A stretch of DNA of 64,000 bases, from the NCBI RefSeq assembly GCF_032854445.1, contig NC_088300.1, positions 34,451,608 to 34,515,607 of the forward strand, written 5' to 3'. This stretch comes from Liolophura sinensis (Eukaryota; Mollusca; Polyplacophora; Chitonida; Chitonidae). Positions 26,301 through 38,300 of this stretch are shown piece after piece. The position numbers and the translations under genes were made by a program. The notes beneath the pieces were generated by a model that saw nothing but the letters and a program-made list of their open reading frames with translations, did no database searches and was not told where the DNA came from. The first letter of the stretch is position 1; the number at the start of each line of letters is the position of its first letter.

Positions 26301-29300
26301 ATTCATCCAGAACCATTTATCACATTTCATAAGGTAATAAAACTCAAGAAGAAGTTATTTTCATCACTGTTACACAGTTTTGTGCCCATTTGACTCATTG
26401 AGGAATTGTGAGACAATATTGTCAGCATGAAGTTGAAATCAAATTTTAGACTTTTAATCTTGTAATAAATGTTACAGATACTGTCATGATTTAAGGAATC
26501 AGGAATAAATTCTGTCACATTTACTGTATAGATTTACAATAACCACAGGCCTTTGATTGTGTTACTACTGATGCTAAGATGAACTGTACTTCCTACATTT
26601 TTCATAGCACCCATGTTTTATGTTTCAGGCGAACTTCTTGGGGCATCGGGGTATGGTGGAAGACGATTTCACATTACGAGTGTTAGACGGAATGAGTTTT
26701 AACACTTTTGTCTCAGAACGTGGTCCACCCTATCGGGTCTGTGATATATTTGATGAGGTAAGCCTACTTTTGTTTGATTGAGCATATTTTGGCTTATAAT
26801 CTGCTTTGATCTACAATCTTTAGTTTGCAGAGTTTCCTTGTAGTTCTAATTTGCAGGACAGTAAGTTTGGTGAACAATGAAGTAAGGGAATAATAATAAT
26901 TATAGGAACAAGGAAATAATATTGCTTTATATTTAGTGACTGCTATTTGCATGGTCATATGCCTAAAAACCTCCTGACTAAATACAGCACAAGCTGGATT
27001 CGCGTGAGTGAGTGAGTGCTTGGGGTTTAACGTCGTACTCAACAATTTTTCAGTCATATGATAACAAAGGAATCCTTAGGGTGTATGTACGTGTAATGTG
27101 CCTCCTTGTAGCAGGACGGATTTCCCCCGCTCTTTTATCTAGTGCTGCTTCACTGAGACGACTTACCAAAGCCAAGTAAGCCGCCCCGCCCGAGCCATTA
27201 TACAGATACGGGTCAACCAGTCGTTGCACTATCCCCTTCAAGCTGAACGCCAAGCGAGGAAGTTATAACTTCCTTTTTTAAAGTCTTAGGTGTGACTCGA
27301 TCAAGGATTGATCCTGGATCTACCAGTCCCGAAGCGGACACTCTACCATCTGTGCTATCCGGGCCGGTAGCTGGATTCGAAACATGGAACCTAATTGGTC
27401 AAGGACCACTTAGATATGTCGCCAAATCAAACGATCTTGAGTAAAGTGTAGACCACCTGTCAACACAATGAATGTTTGTAATTTTGTGAAAAAAATATTA
27501 CTGTTTTTTCATTAATATTTATCTGTACATGTAACTAACATATCATCTTTGATATTTGTGCATTGTTTCTAAGGTGTACTCGACTATGCAAGACAGTCTG
27601 AAAGAGGAGCAGACGTCAGAAGACAAAATGGTGGAACATGTCAAAGAGTTGGCCAATCAGCTTTATCAGCATGTAGGTTTCCATGGCAATTATGTACAGT
27701 TCAGATAAGTGTATGAAAACTAGAAGACTGGAGACCAGATATATTCATATTTTTTACGATAGCAGAGTGTGTCATTGAGATTTAGAATCTTTGCTTAGTT
27801 GGATGTAAAAATTTCATCATGGCACGGTATCCCTAATGTAATTTTTTGCGGTATTGTGATTTTTTAAAAATAATATAGATGACAAATGAGCTAGAACATG
27901 AATGCTTGATGTATTGCAAAACACAACATTGTAAGAGATTTAAAGATTGTATTTGGTGAACGAAAAGTTATGGAAAACTATTGCTAAACGTGGAACTGCA
28001 CAATAATGTTTCTTAAAATGTCCAGTGTGCCAGAATGTCAACAAATGATTTAAAGGAAAAAATTCGAGAATAACTTAGCTGTGCGTCTGTGTTATTTTGC
28101 AGGAGTGTCCCAACCCTCAGCCATATGTACAGAAAGTCCCGCGACCAACAGAAGGCGCCTACTCGCGCATTCATCAACCTCCATTCCCTATCCTAGATGC
28201 TGTCCATGTACAACAGATCATAGATGATGGTATAGCCAAGCACAACATTAAGTCAAAGTTAGTGTCAGCTTTTGTCACATTTGATAACACTTGGGTGTCT
28301 TCTTGTACATGAAGTTTTAATAGCTACGAGGAACTCTCAGATTAAAGAACTGAGTTTCATATTCTTTATCCTGAAGGAACCCGTGGGTTTACCCAGGGCT
28401 CCGTCCAGTTTTCTCCCACCATCGTAGAAGTGCAATATTCTTGAGTACGGCATAAAACTACAATCGAATAAATAAATAAATCAAACCTTATTCTGAACAT
28501 CACTTTCATGAGAATTGTTTGAGGTATTTTTTATACAACCAAGAAAATACGACGTAATTTTGGTCAGAATTTGCCATGCCGTGTGGAAGAAGATTGAGAA
28601 ATCATGTTAAATCGTAGCACTTGTATTCCTTTTTATTTGACCTAGCCATAATCCATAGACTCATAAATCAGTCTCTTATTCAAAACTGAATATTTAACCA
28701 TAATCATACTTTTCCTGGGGCCTACATGGCTGTGATGGTAAGTGGCCAGGAGTTCAAGTCCAGTTCAGGCTGGCTTCCTCTCCAGCCATATATGGGAAAG
28801 TCTGGCAGCATCCTGCAGATTGTATTAGGTTTCCCACAGGCTCCTTTGCCAATCAAGCACCAGTCAAATAAATAAATCAACTCGTGCTTTTCCACCTTCT
28901 TTGTCCAATCAGATTAAAGAATGTCAAACCCCATCAGCCAAGGATTGTCCCATCCGGTCCACCCATTTCCTCAGTGACTGACAAGCTACGTGTGGTGGAC
29001 AATAACGCTCGTAGGATGGAGGTGCTAAGGAACTGTGTTAACTGTATATTTGAAAACAAGATCTCAGATGCTAGAAAAGTAAGTAGCAGTGAAAAACATT
29101 GGGCTGCTAATACGTGATGTAGTGCAATTTGTTTGGGTGATGGAACACATATTTTCATATTTTTCCAAAATGCAAAGGATTCCTAAATAATGGGAAGCAA
29201 CGTTTCAGCTGAAGCAGTATACATGTAGTAAAGATTGAATTTAAGGTAACAGTTATCAAATTTTGAAATTTTAATTTGAAGATTTGGCTTCATTTTGTCA

Positions 29301-32300
29301 ACTCAATAATCCTGTTTCAGGTTATTCTGGTCTCTTGATAAAAAGAGTTTCTATTCTTTTCTTCAAAAAATAAATTTGTCAGGAACAGCTGGACATCAGA
29401 GTATTTAAAACCTCACCAATTGTACATAGATATTTTTCAGTGTAACCCACATTAATCTTACAGAGAAGATCATTGTAAATTTACATTTTATGCTCAGTAT
29501 TTGACAAGACTTTGTATGGAGTTGTGCTTTTGTGTGTTACAGATTTTCCCGGCAGTGATGCGAGCGCTGAAGCGGCGAGTTGCGAGACAAGCGCTCACCC
29601 AAGAGCTGGGTCACCATGTACAGAGCAACAGAGCTATGTTAGAACATCAACAGTTTGACCTGGTTGTCAAACTGCTCAACTGTGCTCTCCAGGTAACCAT
29701 ATATCAACTGTCATATTAAAAGCTTAACCAAGTCAATCAGCAAATTGTAACTTTACAAGCAGTTTGAAAACAAAATTCTTGTATTTTGAGGACTAAAATG
29801 TACTGTTCAGGTATGGGCACTTATGAAATTCAGAAAAATTATTAAATACCATAACTTGTAGTATGTGGTTATGAGGTTTTCTGAATAGCTTGTGATATCA
29901 GTCTATTGCTAGATTAAGGGTTTTAATCACTTTTTTTTCTCCTTTTATTTATTCTTCTGCCTGCCCATTTGTCTACATCAGATTAATATGTGAACAGAAA
30001 ATCACGTTTTGCCATAAATAAAGTGTATTTTATAATAAAAATCACTGATTTTTTGGCAGAATGACTCCAGTATGGATGAGAACGGTACTGCAGCTGCCAT
30101 CTTACCACTGGCCACAGCTTTTTGTAGGGTAAGTCAACCTTAGATTCAGAGTTACTAGCAAAAAAATACTGTCCTGTGAGGCCACATTTCTATCATTCTA
30201 TCACTGATTCATTCACTCGTCATGATGTGGTCAATGTGAGTTCAAATCAAGCTTGTGCTGGCTTCCTTTCCAGCCATATGTGGGAAGGTCTGTCACCAAA
30301 CTGCGGATGATCGTGGCTTTCCCCACTGGCTCTGCCCAATTTCCTCCAACCATAATGCTTGCAGCTGTCGTACAGGGGAAATATTCTTGAGTCCAAAAAA
30401 TCCAGTCCAATCAAATAAATAAATCAAATCACTTGTCATGATTTCTCCTGTCTGACTTGGGAAAACTGTTTAAGAGGCCACATTTTACCATCTAATCATC
30501 TACTCATACAGTTGTCATGTTTTCCTCTCTACCTTACAGAAACTGTGTACCAATGTGATCCAGTTTGCCTACACGTGTATCCAGGAACAGCCTGTGTGGT
30601 CAAACCTCCAGTTCTGGGAGGCCACGTTTTACCATCTAATCATCTACTCATACAGTTGTCATGTTTCCTCTCTACCTTACAGAAACTGTGCACCAATGTG
30701 ATCCAGTTTGCCTACACGTGTATCCAGGAACACCCTGTGTGGTCAAACCTCCAGTTCTGGGAGGCCACGTTTTACCAGGATGTCCAGCAACAAATCCGAC
30801 AGCTTTACCTCCCCAAGTATGAGGAGCAAATGGGCGGAGACAGGAGTCGAGAAAGCTCACGAAGCTCCACCCCAAGAGAAGTAAGTCACAGTACTTAAGG
30901 CCTGCCCCATGTAGCTTTTAGTATATTTTCACAGGGTGGTTTCATGCCTGTTTCAACAGTGTATTTTGTTGTGCATTCTAAGCTGTGCGGTTGAAGTTAC
31001 ATAATAAAATTTTGGGGGAAATACAGTGTCTGACAATGAATTACTGAACTTAATTGTACTGAAGTTCTTTAACATTTCCATACATGCAATGCATTGACAT
31101 TTTTTTGTTAATAACGTTTACAAGCCAACATTGTGCTACTACATGTATTTGTGATAGAAAAAAAAATAGGCCACAAATGGTGTCATATGCTAATATTTGT
31201 TTTCTTAGTACATGTATTTTTTATCTAACTTTAGGCATTAAAAAGAAAAATATTCATGGATGGAAATAAAAAAATGCGCATAGAGACATTCAGTATTCAT
31301 TGGCGGAACCTCTTAGGAGCCAATCAGTATTTTTGTTACTTTTCTGTTGTAGATGTAGATTGTACAAAAGTTTTTATTTACACTTTGTTATGTGTATGTG
31401 AACCCCACCCTTTCCTATGTGATTTAATACATTTATTTACACATCCAACTAAAGACAAACTCCCCAAAGCTCATACTTTGCTCTATAGACTCACGTTAGA
31501 CCACTGCTACCAATGATTAACCTACTAAGAGTAGGAAGCTGAAAATCCCCAGACTTCATCAGTCATGTCCAAATTTCATACTTCATATACTGTTTTGGTC
31601 CTTTGATGGTTTTTGTTGAAGGTTACTTTGGTAATTGGTCTAGTGATTATTGACCCAGAATGTCTATTTTAGTGGACAAATGGTTTGCGAATGTCTGTTT
31701 TGATGCCTAGATTTGAGAGGCCTTGGAAGAACAAATATGCTCATTCTTCTGATTCTGTCCCTCAATTCTCGGTTCAAGTGTACTGGATGAATTCTATCCA
31801 CACTGGGCAACTACAAATTTACCTTACAATATTTCTGATTGATAAATATAGAAAATAGATCTACTCATGACCATTGGTGATGAAGCGAACCAACAACAAC
31901 AATGGTGGCAGCGATGTGAAGTGAGTGAAGGGAACAGATCGTGTGTGTTGTCAAAGAGATTGATCCATTTATCCCCACCATTTTCCTTAACTTTTGCTAA
32001 ACTGATGTTTGTTATGCTTATGAGAATGTTATTGTGGATTTTGGTCATTCTTTTCATTGGTTTTAGTTTGATCACTTTGATTTCATGAGCAACATTTTTG
32101 TCTTTATTTATTTTTCTGTAAAGATTTATAAACTTCGGAGTAGAAATTTTAACAATCATGTGAGTAAAGGGGCATAACTTTGTTATTTTATTGTTTGTTG
32201 TTCTCCAACCATCTGCTTTCTAACTCAGCCTGGCATGCATATCATTGTTTTCACTTTCCTGTGTTGGTTCAGATTCAGAAGTATGTTAACACCCAAATTA

Positions 32301-35300
32301 TATTAATCAAACAGACCCAAGAAAACACTGCTTTATGCATGTTTTACATCACTGTTTTTTTTTTTTCATCAGATACATGTAAGTTGTCCCTGTGCAAGGT
32401 CACATCCCAAACTCCAAATTTGGATTGCATCTTCTTGCATTTGATTGTTTGACAGAAGACTTTAAGACAGCATATTTTAAAAAAAAACTGTTTTGTACTA
32501 CTTTTGGTCAGTTTATCTCCTCCCTATTTTTAATGCTTATTTTTTAATTTAAAACTTATGAATCAAAGGAAATCTGCCTGCATTCTAAAACATTTGGGAA
32601 ATCTCGTTGAAATGGCCATCTAGTCTCCTGCCTTGCAGCCTGGCATGGGAAGCTTGGCCACAAGTTACACACACTCACAACATTCACAGTTTTGTTGCAA
32701 AATAGATAGATGAGATTATGAACATTACGATTTTTCATACTCGGTTATTCCGTGTTTAACAAAAGGTATTCTTTGTTCCAAAAACATTGGGCATTCTTGA
32801 CTCTATTATTCATGTCACTTCCACATTGTATGTTCTTCCAAGATGTGTATAGCAACGCAGTCAAAGCTACTTGCATTTATAGGCCGGAGTTGCTTGATGG
32901 TACTTTCACTCGGCCTCCTTTTCCCTATGAGCGGTAGCGTTTCATTGGTTAATATTTTCTCCTCGATAGATCCTGAAACTGGAGATGCCAGTCATCCAGT
33001 CTCTGTACATAAAGGTACTTTGTTTTTACGCTGGAAACTTTAGCGTCATTAGTTGCACATATTGAGGGTTCAGAGGGCTCATACATGTATGTAGTGATAA
33101 CAGCTTTGATAAAATAGGTGTTAAAATGTATTCATCTTCTGATGTTGCTTGACTACCTTTATGTAATTGCAAGCACCTAATCTGACATACACTTCCAAGT
33201 GTTAATGTGACAAGCACAATGTCAAGTTGCTACTTGTGAGCCATATGTCAAGCACCTAATCTGACATACACTTCCAAGCGTTAATGTGACAAGCACAATG
33301 TCAAGTTGCTACTTGATAAGCAATATGTCAAGCACCTAATCTGACATACTCTTCCAAGCGTTAATGTGACAAGCACAATGTCCAGTTGCTACTTGTGAGC
33401 CATATGTCAAGCACCTAATCTGACATACACTTCCAAGCGTTAATGTGACAAGCACAATGTCAAGTTGCTACTTGATAAGCAATATGTCAAGCACCTAATC
33501 TGACATACTCTTCCAAGCGTTAATGTGACAAGCACAATGTCCAGTTGCTACTTGTGAGCCATATGTCAAGCACCTAATCTGACATACACTTCCAAGCGTT
33601 AATGTGACAAGCACAATGTCCAGTTGCTACTTGATAAGCAATATGTCAAGCACCTAATCTGACATACACTTCCAAGCGTTAATGTGACAAGCACAATGTC
33701 AAGTTGCTACTTGATAAGCAATATGTCAAGCACCTAATCTGACATACTCTTCCAAGCGTTAATGTGACAAGCACAATGTCCAGTTGCTACTTGTGAGCCA
33801 TATGTCAAGCACCTAATCTGACATACACTTCCAAGCGTTAATGTGACAAGCACAATGTCAAGTTGCTACTTGATAAGCAATATGTCAAGTACCTAATCTG
33901 ACTTTACACTTCCAAGCGTTAATGTGACAAGCACAATGTCAAGTTGCTACTTGATAAGCAATTTATCAAGCACCTAATCTGACACACTGTGCCATGCGCT
34001 TAATTTGACAAACCATTTCAAGCGCCTAATGTGATAAGCAGTGTCAAACACCTAATCTGGTAAGCAAGGAAAAGCACCTAATCTAATAAGCAATGCTAAG
34101 CTCGTAACTTGACAATCATTGTCAAGTATCTAACCTGACAAGCAATAACAAGCATCTAATGTTACAAGCAATGTCATGCATGTAATCTGAAAGTGTCAAA
34201 CTCACAATCTGACAAGCAGTGTTTAATAACCTTCTAATCTGACAAGCAGTGTCAAGCATCAAAGTTCATATGTGTTGCTTGGCGGGCACTCTGTGTCTTG
34301 CCATTCTTAGCATTGTAGTTACGTGTAGATCTAATCCCTTGCTACTTTGCTTCTGGGACATGTTCAGGTTAGAATGGATCCCATAGATAAAATATGCTGC
34401 TTTTGTTAAACATCCTGTGTTTTTCACAAAAAATGTCAAGCACCTTTACATTTGTTTGACATTGTACAAACTTATGATGCCTCCTTTTTTGAATTTTTGA
34501 CTGGGTAGATAGCATCCTCTACTTTCAAAACTGTACACAAATTTTGTGCAGCAAAATTTTAACCAATACTTTGTGTGAATCAATACAAGTACATGAAGGA
34601 GGATCCAGAGATCTCATGCGATAATCAGATCTTTTTGTATCAGAACTATGCAGTATGTGCTGTTCCTGTAGCTGCCAGTATTCTACAAGGCTTAAACCGC
34701 AAATTTATGCTCTGCCTTTACAGATGGATAGTAGTTCAGTTTGTTACATGTCTTAGCCAACATAACTATTAACCATTGTCAACATGTGAGAGGGGGTTAA
34801 TTCATGGTTAAATGTAACCGGGCAAAGTGTGACCTTCAACCACAGAAAGCAGTGAAGATTTCTGGTTGTGCTCAGTGCATATACGAAATAGTATGAAATA
34901 ACTGGTGTAATACAAAATAAGTGTAAGTTGGAGTGTTGTGTAGGGTTTGCATACTGTGTTATTTCACTTTGGTACTGGTTCATATCCACCTGTTATAATC
35001 AGAACTTTCTGCTTACTTCTCTGCAGTACCTTAATATATGTGTGCCTTTCTCTCCTGTGAATCTATTTGTAATGAAATAACCTGCTTATCTCGGTGTTTT
35101 CTTTACTCAGCTTTTGTAAACCTTATTCAGACCATTTGGGTGTGATGGTTCCTTATGAAGCTTTGTGTGTACATGTACAACTCTGGGATGTATATTAATG
35201 TATACATTCAGTACACATAAGTGCTTTTGTCACCCTAATATCATGTCGAGGATGAGGTAGTCTCTCAAAATCTTGTACTATTTCGTGTTACCTGGCATCC

Positions 35301-38300
35301 AAAAGACAGTCCTTACAGGCTTCTGTCAAAAAGTTCTGGATGCAGCAACAACAACAACAACAACTTCAGTGGTGTCGGAAGCAGTATGGCCGGTATGGCG
35401 CTGTACCACTTTTCATAAGAATAAGAAAGTAAGAAAAAATAAATAAAGCAAAAGGAAAGTAAAACCAGTGAAACGGCAACCAACAAAAGTAAAGGCCCAA
35501 GCACAAACATGTGCACTGTAGACTGTTAAGCACATAAATCTACAATAGATCTATATGAAGAATCAGAATCTTGTAAAATAATTTCAGGGCATCGCCAGCC
35601 ATCTATCATCCCAAAGGTTCTGGCGCCTAGGTGGCTTCTGGAAGGTCATCTTTTGTGCTGGAATAGTTGACTGCTTCAGACGCACCTGAATGTACATACA
35701 TTGTACAGATCTCTGATTGGCTCTTTGCAGCATGACTGGTTCTGAAACATTTTCCTGAAATGAAAGAATTACATTTGTGCGTAAGTCACAGGGATGAAAA
35801 CCAGTCATTGTCATTGACGGAATCTGCATGTTGTTGTTGTATTCGGGATTTTCCAGTGTTCTGATACCTGACTGTCTGCAAGATGTCGTGGTCCAGCACA
35901 TAACATACGAGATTCTACAAGAAAAAGGATGAGAGTTTATTGTCATGTGACAGTAATGTTTTACGGTCTGTTTTTTTTTTCATTTTTTTTTTTTCAAATT
36001 TTATGTAATCTGACGACCTGAATTTTTTTTCAAGAAACCCATGTTGGACTTTGGCAAACATTTACAAGTTTTTTATTTAAGCACTCTACTGAAGTTAAGA
36101 TTTTTTGTAAAACCGGACCAAGAAGGATATTTCTCAAAGCAAGGACATTTGTGTACACCAGGCTTCAGTTTGGCACTTGATGTGCTCAGGTCTCTTGCTA
36201 TTCATTTCTCTGTGACCAACTACAATTCACTATTAATACAATTCAACTTATATATCTAATCCATTAATCATCTAATTGTCTTCACCTGTTGTATATGCTT
36301 CAGTCACGTCCTGATCGAAATTCACTGTTGTTTCTAATCTTACTCTGTCATTAAATTCATTATGTACAGAATTTACATATATATGTATTTCATACTGAAA
36401 CATCTTCTTCTGCTTTGTATAAATTAAAGATGCTAATTTTCATAAATATAGCTGGTAACAGTGCATTCAATTTGATTAAAAGTTTGCCAAGTTTCATTCT
36501 TTTTCATTTTCATGTAACGGTTATCTGTTTTAACACAAAGATACCCTCGTAAGTGTTTATCAATGTTAACACCTCCTGAGGTTACACTTCTCAAAATCTG
36601 TACATTTCACTCTCTTGCTCTTTTCATGTACTTCATGTTTTTCATTCCACTATTCCAGTTACAATGAATTTACATTGGACTCCACCTCATCGTGTTTGTC
36701 ATGGAATTGTTTGAGTTGTATATATGCACCTAACACCTTATTCCTCTTCCCCTACCTGATGCAATGCATTGTTTATTTTGCGCCTTTCTGTTACTTTTAT
36801 GTTGTGATTTCACGCTGTTTTGTAGAATTTTCTGTCTCAACGAGCCCCAAAAGTGAACATAAAGGTATGTCATTTCAGTTAGTGCAGAGGGTATTCTCAA
36901 CTCCATGTAGAAATGTGTAGGCTTTATAAATCTGGGTTCTCATAGGCAAATTCATTTTACCTGAATAAGTGAACAAATATGCACCTACATGTATTAATGC
37001 AGGAAATAGAGTGTATTATTCAGAGCAAATGTATATTCATTCAGTCCAAAGTGTAGCCATACCCAAGTCTTACACTTTGTTCCAACAACTGATGTAGTAA
37101 TTCTGAGAATGGTTATGTGTTAGCCAGGGGCTGGTGATGTTTTAGCTGCTAAATCTTACATCTTGCTTAAGGCCAGCATCAAATTCAAAGTTAGGTTGCA
37201 TTCAAAAAAAGTCTAGTATCAACCATTAGTACTCACAGCTTTCACGTGGGTCATATTCTTCATATCAGATGACAAAAGTGCACAATGACCTAAGCTTTCA
37301 TATTGGGTAATACAGGCGTGCAACAACATTAGCCTTAAAATAGGATCACAACGACATGCAACAGCCTTAGCCTTCATGTTGGCCCATAAAGGTGTGCAAC
37401 AGCCTAATAGTCTTCAGACTGGATCGTAAAAGTGTGCAGCATCCTCAGCCTTCACACTGCTTCCTAAAGGTGTGCAACAACCTTAGGCTGTACTAGATCA
37501 TTAAGGTGTTCAACAGCTGTAGGGTTTATATTGGGTCATAAAGGTGTGGGACAGACTTAACATTCATTCTGTTACATAAATCTGTGAATGTGATTTAATG
37601 TTGACCCTGAATCATGGCTGTGTGCAGTACAGAAGTACTGATGTTTATGTATGAGAACCCAGTTTCCATGCTGTCATTTATTGTATATGTTGATATTAGT
37701 TAGTACTCCAATCTACATGTACCTCTATGTACCATCATGTGCCATATAGGACAGTGAAATGTTCTAGATAGTGCTGGCTGTGTAGCAGAAACAGTGGTGA
37801 TGTAAATGTAAGTGCCAGTAATAAATGAAAGTCTCTTTATTTCAGGAAATGCCATCAGTTTTCATGTGCAGAAAATTTGATGTAGCATGTGTATGTGAGA
37901 TCTGTGCAATGGTGGCATGCATTTTACTGCCTTTACGGGTACTGTGACAGTCATATTATATCACTGTTTGATTCGGTAAAGAATAAAATTGCCTATGGTA
38001 TAGATGTATCAGATAGTTTCTGTTTTTTGGTAGCTAAAGGTTCTTTCTATGTCGAACTTCATGGGAACTAGCCAGCACAGTATCCTCTTGTTTAAAATGT
38101 CTATGTCTTCTTTTGATTGCAAGCTCCAAAATTGCCTAATGCATATTTGGAATATAAGTATTGAAATGCAAAAATGCTTTTTTTTTTTAATATTTATTAA
38201 GTTTCAGCTCACATATCCAGGTCAAACACCCTCACTGCTGTTTTGTTGCTATTTGCTCCCACATTTGTTCAGGTAAGGGCTAGATTTGTTGGTTTTGCAG

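Larger units (their letters stand above)
30881..38300. other. 7.4-kb intron between exons 14 and 15
   Basis: It holds an 80-bp higher-order minisatellite (33168-34270), a diverged tandem repeat (37235-37590) and a caa repeat (35345-35363). It also holds two phase-compatible microexon candidates (32970-33014, 36826-36864) and an unrecognised - strand ORF (35584-35946). The flanking exons are both in phase 0, so cassette exons of 3n length could be inserted. Confidence 0.8.

Noticed and set aside
27050-27253. 67-codon - strand ORF
   Set aside because: It lies entirely within SINE B.
27300-27368. A functional tRNA gene
   Set aside because: The A and B boxes are present, but the cloverleaf is imperfect and the segment is the head of a SINE flanked by target duplications.
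31824-32159. 111-codon - strand ORF
   Set aside because: Lysine/isoleucine-rich composition typical of AT-rich intron; no motif.
33168-34270. Regularly spaced repeats resembling a CRISPR array
   Set aside because: The units are contiguous tandem copies with no unique spacers, inside an animal intron.
37846-37890. 45-nt phase-0 microexon candidate (ttcag|GAAATG ... TGT|gtatgt)
   Set aside because: The splice sites are acceptable, but the peptide has cysteines at odd places for this linker, and the donor is only one of several nearby gt choices.
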